Source of the DNA: Blastomyces gilchristii SLH14081
Taxonomy: Eukaryota > Ascomycota > Eurotiomycetes > Onygenales > Ajellomycetaceae
Direction: 5' to 3'
Length of the DNA stretch: 64,000 nt
Assembly: GCF_000003855.2 (NCBI RefSeq)
Contig: NW_003101671.1
Coordinates: 153,875 to 217,874 of the forward strand
Part shown: positions 47,200 through 58,889 of the stretch, in pieces
Layout: the number at the start of each line of letters is the position of its first letter
Numbering within the stretch: position 1 is the first letter of the stretch
Translations under genes and position numbers: made by a program
The notes under the pieces: generated by a model
What the model saw: the letters and a program-made list of their open reading frames with translations, nothing else
Told to the model about the DNA's origin: nothing
Databases searched by the model: none

Positions 47200-48700
47200 T
47201 GAAAGAGCATTTAATTGAGACTGCTTTACTTATTGAGAAAAAACTTCACACTCAGATGAATGCTATGTATGTGAATGAATGAGATGTGAGAAAGAGAATG
47301 AGAGCAGTGAATCAGATTCAAAGAAGTTCACTCTCTACTCAAAAGAAGAATAAAAAGAGAAGATGATGATCACTGAAATCATATAATAATATAGTGATAT
47401 AACAATAGACATTGTACAATTAATAAGAAATCACTGAAATGAATACCTTCTCTAGTCAATATGAATAACACTCTTCTCTGCTATCTGAACTGGAAGATAG
47501 GCAGAACCTCTCAGAGGATTTACTCAAAGCAGTAAGAAAAGCAGCTGAAATCACTGAATCAGAATTGAAGCTCTGTATGTATATGAGGATTCTAAATAAG
47601 ATTGAGGCCTTATGTACACAGTGACAGGCTGAGACAGAAGTCAAACAACAATTGACATTCACAGTGAATCAAGTATTCACTGTGAAGAGCTTCACTGATG
47701 CAATCACTATTATCAATAAGAATAGAGAAAATCAGGTCTTAGACCTGTAGTAGAAGATTGAACATTTATACAGATAGATAACTATGCTGAACCTGGAGAT
47801 CTTATCACAATTATTCATAATCTCTTCAGAAGTGTACACATCATCAGAGATCACTGTGCAGGATGAGAATCTGAGCATAAGATATATCAAGCTGAGAGAT
47901 CTGTCTGAGTTATCAAGCTTCAATGATAACTGAAAAAATGATGCTGTAATTAGCTGACTAAGTCAGATATGATTATATTATTGAATTGAATGTGAACTCA
48001 TAGACAGACAGTCAATGAAATTTCAACAAGTCTTAAAATCTGCTGTGTTTCTACATGAAAAAGCAAAGTCATTATAAATGACTGATAAAAAGATGAATCT
48101 TACAGATCTGAAGCAATATTCATTCTCATGAATATGAAATGAGTTTTTCAAATGAATCTTACACAACTTTGAGAAAGTGAATATATGAGATAAGTGTTAT
48201 AAACACTTCACTGAGTGTAGACAAGTAAGTGATCTTATATTATACTTTACACACTTCAGCTTATACTATCTCACATTGAATGAAGAGCTTTCAACATCTT
48301 TCTGTTTACAGATCTTCATTCATAATCTTACATCTGAGTTGAGAGTGAAATGAAAATGCTTAATCTTATAATCAGGCATGATAAAAGAAGTATATAATAT
48401 TCTCATTGTACAGAAACAAGTGAGTCAATTGTAATAGAAAATACTGTAATTAAGTATGTCTCAGCAGAGAATGAGTAATCAGACTTCTATAACACAACTC
48501 ATACATCTGAACATGATAAATCTAGATCTGAATACTATCACTAAAGCACTGAATTCTCTGAAAGAGAGATTCTCTGAGTGAAAATCTTGATATTATAAGT
48601 ATTGAGCTTGCTTCAACTGCAGATATCAGAATCATAATACAAAGAATTACACATAGCAGATACAGTTGAAAGAAGTAAGAGAGTTAAAAAACTAGTAGAA
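47200..48700 (+). pseudogene. Gypsy-2b Gag with zinc knuckle
   Basis: Region between the 5' LTR and protease. A CCHC knuckle at 48609-48650 reads C-F-N-C-R-Y-Q-N-H-N-T-K-N-Y, with the last Cys changed to Tyr. Upstream (about 48000-48450) is a capsid-like stretch. The start codon is not certain; the region 47200-47500 has no clear ATG frame. Confidence 0.65.
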
Positions 48701-48899
48701 TCAGTGAGCTCAGAGATACTCACTGATATTCTATAAAAAGTTTTCAAAGTAAAAGAGATGTATATATTAGATAACTCTCTGAATTCTATAAATATTAAGA
48801 GAAAGTAGGCTTCTGAATGAGATGTGAGTGAGAATAATAAAGTAAACACTCATCTCAATGCCTTAAGATCTGAAATGTTAATGTATAAAAAGTACTTAA

Positions 48900-50604
48900 G
48901 TAAGAATTAAGAGATGACTGTAAAAGTATTAGCAGACACAGAAGCTTCTATATAATATATTAATAATTACATAATCTGAAGACTGAAAGAAGTCTACTGA
49001 GTGAAGAATTCTCAATATATAAGATTATCTGATAACTAATATTTAATATTATCTGTAAGAGTAAGAGTTCTCTTATACTTTGAAGAATGATCTTGCTATA
49101 CTTGAGTATGAGAGCTGCAGAATGTGAAATACAATCTTATTCTTGAATTTGATTAGTTTTAAAGATTCAATCTGCAGATTCAATGATGTACATGTCATAT
49201 ACAGTTGACTGATAGAAAGAGAACAGTTCATATAATTCTATTAACTGATATGAGAAGAACATTTCATATCTCTGATATAGAAGGATTAAATCTGCTTACA
49301 TATCAATAAGCAAAGAGAATGATTTGCAAGACCTCATCTGAAAGTATTCTGTATATCATACAGAATCTGAAAGCAGAGGAAATTAAGATAAAGAATATAT
49401 AGAAGAATAAGTGTATGAAGAAGCTTCTGAAGAAGTATGAAAAGGTCTTCTGAACAGATCTTTCACTGAAATTGCTGCTGAAATGAGGATTTGTACATGA
49501 GATTGACATAAGAGATGTAAAATTAATCAATCAGAATGTATACTCTCTATCACAAACATATTTTAAAGAACAGAAGCATCAGATTACAGATCTTCTAGAA
49601 TGTGATCTCATATAACTCTTAACAAGTGTGTGAGGCTTTTCAGTTCTATTCATGAAAAAGACAGATGAGAAGTGATGAATGTGTATCAATTATTGAGCAC
49701 TTAATAAGCATATAATTAAGAATGAATATTCATTATTACAGATTCAACAACAGTTGAATACAGTTGAAAATGTCTGATATCTATCAAAGATCAATCTTCT
49801 CTCAGAATACTGACAGATCTGTGTAGATAAACTATCAGTTTCATGAACTGCATTTAATATACAATGAGAGAAGTTCAAATTCCTGATAATATTATTTAGT
49901 CTGATAAATGCATCTGTTATCTTTCAAATGATGATGAATATGATTCTTCATAAATAGAATGAAATCTCATGTCTTGTATATCTCAATGACATTCTAGTCT
50001 TTTCAAACTGATATAATAAATATCTGAAATATCTTGATAAGATGCTTACAACTCTGACAGAGTCTAAGCTCTATATTAAATTAATAAAGTATGTGTTTGA
50101 AATAGAAGAGTTGAAGTTCATAGAATATGTAGTGAGTGATAACTGTATACACTTCATTCTGGAGAAATTGAATGTTATAGTAAATTAGTCACAGTTAAGA
50201 AATGTATATCATGTATAACAGTTTCTTGAGTTAATCTTATATTACTGCAGATTCATCAAGAATTTCATATAAATATCTATATCACTCTCAGATCTCTTAA
50301 GAGAAATGAATGCAAATCTGTGAAAGAAGAAGTTTTATTCAATTATCTGAAATACTGTGTGTGAAGAGACTTTTCTCACACTGAGAAAATGTATAATAAT
50401 ATTCTCAGTGCTTATTCAATCAGATTATGATAAATCTTTCTACATTAAGACAGATGTATCTGAATGAGCTATCAGAGACACTCTTCTACAGATGAGCAAG
50501 AACAGCAAGCTGTACTCAGTGATATATGATGATAGAAAACTATTAAGTACTGAGCTCAATTACTCAGTGTATGAAAAGAAATTACTGGTGATTAAGCATA
50601 TACT
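48900..50604 (+). pseudogene. Gypsy-2b Pol: protease, RT, start of RNase H
   Basis: Protease active site at 48926-48946 reads V-L-A-D-T-E-A (family D-T/S-G-A; Gly to Glu by G to A). RT about 49640-50180, with active site Y-L-N-D-I-L-V-F at 49979-49990 (first Asp to Asn). Then F-L-E-L-I-L-Y-Y-C-R-F-I-K-N-F and the RNase H start Y-I-K-T-D-V-S-E-W-A-I (about 50440-50475), L-N-Y-S-V-Y-E-K-K-L-L-V-I-K. The SINE follows inside RNase H. Confidence 0.85.
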
Positions 50605-50972
50605 TTATTATTATTATTATTCTTCCATTATACTCATATGCAAGCGGAGCTTATGATGAGTCCTTGCGTGATGTTAAATACAGGTCAAGTGTTGGTTATA
50701 CAGGAGGAAATACAGGTGTTGAGACCACGCCAAGATAACAAGAACATAGGAAAATACAAAGGAGTGACAATTAGATACATGCGATAATAACTTCCCAGCC
50801 CAGGAACATAGAGCAATTCATTGGAGCGATTTGTACACCTCTGTATTTATTAGGAACCTGAGGTGCTTGAGTTCCGGATTTAATGTATTCCTGCGGGTTT
50901 CGAACCCACGCGCCTTGGTTTCCCACGCCAAGGTGCTACCGGGTGGCCGCATTAACATTCGGCCACCGGGGC
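50605..50972 (-). mobile_element. tRNA-derived SINE (368 bp), unmutated
   Basis: Flanked by a perfect 15-bp TSD GATTAAGCATATACT (50590-50604, 50973-50987). On the minus strand it starts GCCCCGGTGGCCGAATG and ends with an (AAT)n tail (50605 to about 50622 on the plus strand). The tRNA-like head has an A box TGGCCGAATG (50956-50965) and a perfect B box GGTTCGAAACC (50896-50906) about 59 bp apart. The extra arm between them (CCTTGG...CCAAGG) suggests a class II tRNA (Leu or Ser type). The 3' end (TATAATGGAAG + AAT repeats) resembles the LINE 3' end (TATAATTGAAG + AAT repeats). CpG and CC/GG pairs are kept throughout, unlike the Gypsy-2b around it. Confidence 0.9.
50896..50906 (-). promoter_or_regulatory. 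RNA polymerase III B box of the SINE
   Basis: GGTTCGAAACC on the minus strand, an exact match to the consensus. Together with the A box at 50956-50965 it forms the internal promoter expected of tRNA-derived SINEs. Confidence 0.8.
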
Positions 50973-51002
50973 GATTAAGCATATACTGATGTTGTGAGAT
51001 AG

Positions 51003-53150
51003 ATATATTGACAACAGATATATAACAACAGTGATTACAGATCATGAAAGTCTTATCTATCTATAATTGATAATAAAATCTTTCAAATGCTTAGCATGTT
51101 GAATCTTGAAGTTTTAAGTGTATAATCTTCATATTAAATACTGAAAGAAATTAAACACTGTGATATCTGATGCAATCAGTCACAGATCTGACTTTATAAG
51201 TAAGAATTCTGTGAACTAAGTATAAGAGAAGTTCATATTAAACACACTGAGAAGATGTAAGAAATTAGAATGAGTGAATACAATGATCTCTTACTTGAAG
51301 AATGATAAGATGTTGAATGATAAGTGTCTTATAAAAGTAGTAGAAGAGATGCTTCTGAACTTCAAGCTGAGGAAATTAAAAAATAATATTATGCTTTACT
51401 GTATTCTAGAATATACAGAAGCTCTCTATCTAGAACATTTATTTAGATATAACTTGATAACTTGTATGCATAAGGAATTTGATCACTTAGAAAGCTCTGA
51501 ACTCATGAATATACTCAAATCAAGAGTATACTGACTAAGCATGACTGAGGACATTCAGATGTATGCTCATAAGTGCCTGAATTGTCAGATTGTAAAAGAA
51601 GTTAAGAAAGAATTAGAACATGAGAAAGTATAACATCAGATAAAGTATATAATACAACTGTTTAAACAATGAGAGATGAATCTCATAGATATATTACTGT
51701 GAATATCAAATGAAAATTGATGAATAATCACTGCTATTGATTACACTACTGACTGACTAGTTATAAAAGCAGTTTCAGAGATGATAGAGAAGATGATGAT
51801 AAAGTTTCTATATAATGAGATCTATATTAACTATGAAATGCTGTGTGAGATTCTAACTGATAATGATATGAACCTTGTAGAAGAACTGATGAGACATTTC
51901 ATAAGTCAGTTATAGATAAGATATTGTAGAATAATGTCATATCATTTATGAATGAACAGAAAGATGAAACACTTGAATGAAATCTTAGATAACATGATGA
52001 TGAAATATCTAGTGAGTAAGTCTATGAGACTATAAGATGAATATCTCAGGCATGTGCTATTGATCACACAGATTCAACAGTATATAGTCTCTAAGTGTTC
52101 ACTATTCTATCTATTGTATGAATTGCATCCGCGTATTCTGAAGAATGCTTTGAAAAAGATGAGAGAGAGAACAGCAGTTACAGACACAGCAGTAGCAGTT
52201 ATGAATACAACAGTTATAGACACAGAATCAAGATTGAAAGAGATCAGTTATATATATATAAAAGCTAACAAGTTACTTCTGAACTGAGCAATTCAATCAA
52301 AAAGAATATGAGACTCACTAGTTAAGAAATTGAGTCTCAAGATGAGAATATAAGTTCTTATATATAATGAGAGTTTCAAGAAGTTTCAATCTAGGTGATT
52401 TGAGTTATATAAAATACTCAAATCACATTCTCTGAGAATATATACATTGAAAGAATCAGAGAAATAAATTTTATACAACTTAATAAATGATTTATGACTT
52501 ATAAAAGTAAAGATATAAGATCTGAGTGAATTATAATTATCTACAGCACTATCATCAGTATTGAAAAAGAAGAGACTTATAATTAAAAAGTCTCATGAAG
52601 TAAGAGAAATCATAGACACTTACAAATCAGATAATCTCACTTATTTCAATCTTTTCATGATTATAAGAAAAGAATGAGTAGTAATGAAGAAATCAGATGA
52701 ACATCACACTTTAATAAGTAATAAGACTGTAGCTGATTGTATAATAACACACTGCAGACAGTAGATGCAATGTGATAAAGAGTAGTTTCAAAGCAGCAGA
52801 CTTGTATATGAGTCAGATTACAGAAGAAAAAGAAATTCAGAGTTGAATTCAACTGTTTACATCAGTTCAATCACAGAGATCACAGAGGATGAACTATCTG
52901 AAACATTCATAGACATGTGAGATCAAGTCATCTCAACTTCTGAAGATGCTCAGAGATCAGATAAGATTAGTTTCAATGAGCTGTTCACTGTAGTAATCTA
53001 AGTGAGTGAAGAGAAACAGTATAATATACAAGACAGAATTATAAAAGATAAAAGCTGTTAAATCTATTCACTGAATACTGTATTATATAGAGATTGTGTA
53101 AGAGTAGTGACTAGTAAACAAAGAAAAAGTGTAAGAAAAGAAAAGAGATA
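51003..53150 (+). pseudogene. Gypsy-2b Pol: RNase H end, integrase, C-terminal extension
   Basis: RNase H ends with T-D-H-E-S-L-I-Y-L at about 51027-51055. Integrase: zinc finger about 51430-51590 (H-L-F-R-Y...H-K-E-F-D-H, C-L-N-C-Q), core about 51650-52000 with D in L-I-D-I-L and L-T-D-N-D. The C-terminal domain is about 52300-52420 (K-K-L-S-L-K-M-R-I, F-Q-S-R-W-F-E-L-Y-K). The frame continues as a charged stretch of about 220 codons (S-E-T-F-I-D-M-W-D-Q-V...) to a double stop near 53150. That extension is conserved in Gypsy-2a but I do not recognise it; no clear chromodomain. Confidence 0.78.
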
Positions 53151-54327
53151 ATAAATTGATTACTAACTGTAAAAGTCAGCTGCAAAAGATAAATATTATT
53201 ATATATATCTTATTCATTTTCATATGTCATATATTTAATCTATTTTCAACATCATATCATCTGAAAAATGTCAAAAAAAAAGAAAATCTCAAAACTCAAG
53301 ATCTGTAAGAAATTCAAGAGCTGTAAGCTGCTCTTATAATAATACTGTACATGTCTCTGATTTCTCTACTGCTCTGTGTACAACATTAATGTCATTTATT
53401 ATAAGATTGACTGAAATGTCAATATAGAAATGTGTGCATGTATGCATAGAAAAATTGAAGAAGAGTGCAGAACTCACAGAATCAGAAGTCAGAACAGAAG
53501 AGACAGAGATGAAAGAAATGAAAGAAGAAGAAGATACAGAACTGAATGAATGATAGTGACAGTCATCTGAGACTGAACACTTACAATCTGATAGATGTAC
53601 AATCTTCTCTGCAGAGAAGGGAGAGAAAGTAACAGAAGAAGCTTAAGAGCAGAAGAGAATAGTCTCAGTGATATTATCATCTTCAATTAAAATGATCTCT
53701 GACACTGAAGTAACTAAGAACTATTATTAGTGTATAAAACTGTAAAGATAGAGATAATAATTACTGAATGAATATCTGCTGATCTTAGAATTGTACATAT
53801 AATTACAACATGTATAAGGCTTCTCAGAAAGAGAGAGAGAGACACAGAGAAATGTAGAAAGCAGAATACAGCATATAAATGACTCATTTCTATAATAATA
53901 TCTCAGATAAGGTGTATGAGTCTCACATCTGTAGATGTAAAAGAGTACAATATCTGTGTTTCTGTTTCTGAAAACATGAATATCTTTTGTCTGTATTATG
54001 AAGTTAAATAATAGATATCAGAGAATAGACTAATACAGATCTATTATTCTGTAGAAATTCATTAGAGTGAATATCTCTGTGATATTGAACTTTACAGTTA
54101 TAAAAAGTTTCTTGATGTCTGTGAATATCACAACTTCATGTATAATAAAACTCATAATAATTTCTTCTAAGAATAGGAAAATCAGTGTTAGAAAGAAAAG
54201 ATGAAAAAGAAAAAGACTTATAATCTTAATATTATTGAGAGAGAGAGTGATTCTCTAATATAAATAAATGATTATCTTATTATGAATATTTAAAATGAAT
54301 ATAATAATCAGTGTTCATGACTGAGCT

Positions 54328-54792
54328 TCAGATAGTCATATTATACACAGTCTTTATATAATAAATCATTCTAGAAATTGATAAGAAGAATGAATGTGTA
54401 TATACTGAGAAATGTGATTCATTAAGTCTATACAACATCTTCTTGAAATGAGAAGAGCTGATAATAAAAGCATAGATAACAGAATCAGAGGAAGCAGGGA
54501 TAGCAGAAGCAGAAGAATCAGACACAGAGGCAGGAATAGCGGGAGCGGGAGAATCAGACATAGAAACAGATGTAGAAGATTGAGAGAGAGCAGCAGAGAA
54601 AGAAACAGAGAGAGCAGAAGAGAATATAGAAGACTCAGTCATATATAACACAGACAATTTCTTCATTATCACATTCTTCAAGTTCTTAATCAATGATTCA
54701 ATATTGAGTTCACTATTATCAGCAGATGCAGATCTGTCAACATGTGAAGATTCTATATGAATAAAAATAAACATATCAGCATCTGCATTCAT
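54328..54792 (-). CDS. Antisense 154-codon ORF in Gypsy-2b 3' region, unknown function
   Basis: Counterpart of 4505-4969: the same ATG (M-N-A-D-A-D-M-F-I-F-I), same stop, same 154-residue length. Differences are mostly conservative or C-to-T type. The Ser/Ala/Pro-rich middle (P-A-P-A-I-P-A-S-V-S-D-S-S-A-S-A) looks like tandem repeats of a 13- to 15-residue unit. A second antisense frame nearby (53340-53700, copy a 3511-3882) is also shared, with one stop in copy b. Confidence 0.3.
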   Translation of the reverse strand: MNADADMFIFIHIESSHVDRSASADNSELNIESLIKNLKNVIMKKLSVLYMTESSIFSSALSVSFSAALSQSSTSVSMSDSPAPAIPASVSDSSASAIPASSDSVIYAFIISSSHFKKMLYRLNESHFSVYTHSFFLSISRMIYYIKTVYNMTI

Positions 54793-55321
54793 GTAAAATT
54801 ATGTCAGAAAATATGATCAGAAATCTGCTGAGAAGAAAAACAGTTAAGAGTGTATGAGAAGATGAAGAAGATATATCACTCATGATAATATATTCTGATA
54901 ATCATTAGAAGATAAGTAAGTTCTGACTATGTCTCACAATATATTACACTTACTGCTAACAAACTGCCTGATATGAGCACTATGATAATACTTGTTATGA
55001 GAATGAAAGATCATTGTCAGAAATGTGTACAATATAATAAATGAATAGATAGAAAAGAGTTGAACAGAAGAAGAAGTAGAAATCTTGAATAAGATAATAA
55101 TGTTTAATAATGATGATGATGAAGAAGATGATTCAAGAATGAGAAAAGTTAGTGAATGAGTGATATAATATAGTGAAAGTTTCTTTGTGAGAGTGTATAT
55201 AAGATGCTAGCTGAATCAGAGATAGATCATATGATTGCAAATACTAGTGACATGCTAATTCACATGAAGCTAGAATGAATGTCATGATCACATGAGTATG
55301 ACTGAATCTGGTGAGAAAGAA

Positions 55322-55488
55322 TATAATTTGAAAGAATGTACAACTGTCAGATAATAACACAGCTGCTTCTGAACTTGCTTACAAATGTAAAGAGGTCATA
55401 GCAGTCACTAATTACTTTAGCGTACAATATATAAGAAGCCGGCGTATGCCTGTAATCGTACGCTGGCTCAAGCAACCTTTGCATCACA
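55322..55488 (+). repeat. Gypsy-2b 3' LTR (167 bp)
   Basis: Starts TATAATTTGA, the 5' LTR start TGTGATTCGG after G-to-A and C-to-T changes, so even the terminal TG is lost at this inner edge. The outer 60 bp keep GCCGGCGTATGCC and CGTACGCTGG. TATATAAG at 55428-55435. Confidence 0.9.
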
Positions 55489-55689
55489 GCTTTTCAGATT
55501 TTAACAGTTTTACACTTTCTTTAACTGCTTTTCAATCGGCTTTTTTAAAGTTGTACTGATTACACAGAAGAAGATTTTCACTTATTTATTTTTCACTCTG
55601 TTTAATTTCAAATTGAATAATTTCATGACCTGATTCTGATGTCTCATTTGAATCAATAAATCAGTTTATAAGTCTTTTTTCAATTAGAT
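55489..55689 (-). mobile_element. LINE D fragment (ORF2 endonuclease end)
   Basis: Continues LINE D after Gypsy-2b; matches LINE A about 9850-10047 (tttcagattttaac...caattagatt). It starts with the duplicated GCTT and is cut at 55689 by the Gypsy-3b LTR. Confidence 0.85.
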
Positions 55690-55947
55690 TGTAAGAATAA
55701 GTGCTCGCACGCGATTATTCAAGTGTTGCAGCTTGGCATGATATGTGCTGATAGCTACTAGAAGTATTCAAAGTAGAAAGATAAATGAAGAGATTAAATA
55801 TATAATAGCATTCAAGCGGAGTTATGAGTAGTATTCATGCACTTCAGTCTATATAGTTGTGTGTAGTCAAGGGCTGCTAACTCTATTAATTATATAAGAG
55901 GTAGAGAAATAGAGATAAAGAATCTGTCAGAAGTGAGATTTCTTACT
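55690..55947 (-). repeat. Gypsy-3b left LTR (258 bp)
   Basis: Same length as the split Gypsy-3a LTR (27239-27400 + 34043-34138). The outer 80 bp keep CpGs (GTGCTCGCACGCGATT), which in the inner-facing copy at 27239 read GTACTTACAGATAATT. The terminal sequences TGTAAGAA / TTCTTAC(A) form an inverted repeat. Confidence 0.85.
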
Positions 55948-58300
55948 TATTTCTTTCTCTTTAAGACTTCATTTATGAAGTCTTTCACTGAGTAATTTCA
56001 TAGAATCAGACTCAGCACTGCAGTAATACTCACTAAAAACTCTTTATATCTATAAAAAATCCCAGTGAGAAAAAATCTCTTATTACTATGAAGAGAAAAG
56101 AGTCTGTCACTCAGTTTCTTATTCTGTGAGATTCTTTGTAATGTACAGATCTTTCTCTAACTATCATACAGATTCATGTGATATCTTTTATACAGAAGAG
56201 TTCTGATTAACTCTCAGTTATTTCCCAGAGATTCTTATATGATTATCACATAGATTCATTTCACAGATAAATCACTTTCTGTGAGATTATCTTTATCAAA
56301 GAGAAGTCTTTATAAGTTGATTATTTATTTATTCTTATGAATCATTATTCTTTAACACTGTAGAGTTGTAAGAAGTTTTTCATTTGTTTATTAACTCTGT
56401 AGAATTATAGAATCAAGATGTTTATAATCTGTAATCACTCTTTGTAGTTATATAGAAAGATTCAGATGTGTAATTCATAATTACTCTTTATTTAGTAGAG
56501 TGATCTGACTATTCTGTAGAATTACTAATAGTGTAAATAAACTTCTCTGAAGTAGTATAAATATCTCAGATCTGTCTGTGAAATCTTATCTTCTTTTCTC
56601 TGTTTCTATAACAGCTCTTATTCTTACAAACAGTGAGTATTCTCATTCATCTGTAAAGTGTTTTCATTCAGATAATAGAGAGAGTGTGTTTCTTATAATA
56701 TCTGTATATTAATTTAAGAACTTTTCAAGAATAAAAAACTTTTCAATTTCAACATTTTTATAAACAATGTCTGACTGCTACTGAGCTTCTTATAAGTGTC
56801 TCTGTAATATCTCTAATCACTTTCTACTGACTGATAATACAGAGATACTATCACTTATAATAGTATCTTCACTCTCTTCAGCTGTGTCACTGCACTAGAC
56901 TGACCGTGTGACCGTGTCTGAGACCAGGACCAGATTTTTTGATAGTCTCATTATCAATTCAACTGATCTCATTACACGGTTTTAACATTAGATAGTAGTC
57001 TCATACTGTCTCAGTGAGACTTACTGTCTACTCTTGTCACATTTTTCAAATGAGATCATGATTTATACTTCTCAATTTAAATTATTTTTATTGCTTTAAA
57101 TGACTTTAAATCTCATTTGAGTGTTACTAAAAAATGTTACTTTTTAAAAAATTAAAAATAGTAAGTTTATATCAAGAATGAGACTAAATGAGACCAAATA
57201 GAATCACTTTCTCATTTTCTTCAAGTCATGGTTTCATTTTAAGATCTCATATATAGTCACTTTGCATGTTTTTTTAATGACTAGTCTCAGCGGGATTCAC
57301 GCCAAGAAATGTATAGCACCAGATCAAATGAAATCAAATGTGAAATTCATAATTCCGGCGGTCAGTCTACACTGCACTCTATCTTCAGATCGCAGTTAAC
57401 TCTGTATCTTCTTCAGATCAGTCTCTGACTCTCAGTAGTGCAGTTCTGCTCTTTGCTATAATTCTCTCTATAAATGATTGTTATAGACTCTAGTTAATAG
57501 TCTCTGTAAAACTTCTGATACTGTCAGTGTTCTCTACAGCGCTGTAAATCTATAATCATCTTCTCTCTATCTGCATGATCTCTTATCAGATATATATAAA
57601 TATATCTAAATTCTCTATTAACAGTTCTTATACTGCAGCACATTTCTTCAATTCTGATATTAATAGAAGATAAGTTCTCAGATACCTGCAAAGTTCAGAT
57701 AATTAAGATAATATAAATACTATAAATTTGTGATAGAAGTTAATCTGAGCAGATAAGTCTTCTCTTCATATCTCAATAATTTCCCAGCTGAATACTTCAG
57801 AACAACTGCAGAAGTAAATACAGCTTTATAAGAGATATCTATTGATATATACAGATAATCAGCCCTCAAGACTCTGCTACAACTGTATATACTCTGATAT
57901 CTGAGTTTCTTAGAGTCTGTGCATTTTCAGCAGTCTTGATATTAAATATAATAATTATCTGTATCATAGATATAATACTCTGCTTCTTTAAAAAGAGAAA
58001 TTAGTAGTTACAGAGAAATTAAGTGTTATAAGTATTAAGAATGTAAATATGAATTTTCTTTATTTTTTCTTTCTTAGTCTCTAAATTATGTTCACAGTTC
58101 TATTTTTATTTTCCTTTATTTTTAACTTTAATAATAACATGATTTCTTCTTCTCTTTGTATATATTATAAACTGTTTATCTCAGTAGAAACTCTTCATCT
58201 TTGTAGACTAGAGTTTATAAATAACAGTGTTAATATCTTTGTTATAATCAGATTCTTAGCAAAGATCATATCATTCTAATTTATCAGAATTTATAATATA
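55948..58300 (-). mobile_element. Gypsy-3b 3' untranslated region
   Basis: About 1.9 kb without the MITE. No domain is recognised on either strand; colinear with 6217-6374, 10885-11809 and 22109-22330. The 63-codon open stretch at 58088-58279 is not supported as a gene. Confidence 0.6.
56896..57369 (-). mobile_element. MITE copy 2 (474 bp)
   Basis: TAGACTGACCG...CGGTCAGTCTA with TSD CACTGCAC (56888-56895, 57370-57377). It lacks about 31 bp present in the other copies, deleted between two AAAATAGT repeats. Reverse orientation to copy 1. Confidence 0.88.
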
Positions 58301-58889
58301 AAAATTATGTCTCAGCTTCTACAGATATCTTATTCATCTGAATGATTTTCAAGTGAACTTATTTATCTTATCAGAATACTGTTATCACTGAATCTTGAAT
58401 CAGAGCTTGTAATCTTACTTTTCTGAGTTAATCATCTCTTTAATCTGATATTCTCTTTTACTCTCTAATACTTTGTGAATAGACTGATGAGTCACAGAAT
58501 TCTCTTCTGAGAATTTCTGATATTTATGAACTAAAGAGATATGAAAAATAGTATATATCTATAACTCAGGTGACAGTTTCAATCTATAGAACTGTGAGCA
58601 AACTTTCTTTATAATCTGACAAGACTCTGTCTGTAAGGGATTCAGCTTCTTACTAGATCTTCACATAATAATATTTTTCAGACTTAGTCAGACTCTATCA
58701 TCTTTCTTAAAACTCTTTGTAATATACTTAGAGTTATATTATCTCTTTTAATACTTTTGAGTCTTTCTCAAGAATTTGCAGGCTTTCTGTTAAATATTCT
58801 GAATTTTCTCGGTCTGTTCACAGATATTATCATACTTTATAGTGTACTCTCACAGATCTATCAAGATTATTCACAGATAAGTCTCAGTG

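Larger units (their letters stand above)
46895..55488 (+). mobile_element. Gypsy-2b, complete Ty3/Gypsy element with nested SINE
   Basis: Two 167-bp LTRs (46895-47061 and 55322-55488), flanked by GCTT (46891-46894, 55489-55492) inside LINE D ORF2. Order: Gag with zinc knuckle, protease, RT, RNase H (split by a SINE at 50605-50972), integrase, a C-terminal extension, then about 2.2 kb of 3' region. Without the SINE about 8.2 kb. Interior heavily mutated, outer LTR edges intact. Confidence 0.93.

Noticed and set aside
47200..47500. A cellular gene upstream of Gypsy-2b Gag
   Set aside because: Lies between the 5' LTR and the zinc knuckle of a TSD-bounded element. No frame longer than about 80 codons and no recognisable domain.
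50818..51045. A functional nuclear tRNA gene (A and B box, extra arm)
   Set aside because: The tRNA-like head does not close into a proper acceptor stem, is followed by about 270 bp of non-tRNA sequence and an (AAT)n tail, and is bounded by a 15-bp TSD: a SINE. The 75-codon open frame across it is meaningless.
54448..54648. Plus-strand 66-codon Arg/Ser-rich frame, like an SR protein
   Set aside because: Shadow of a low-complexity AG-rich stretch; the Gypsy-2a equivalent does not keep the frame, while the antisense frame is kept.
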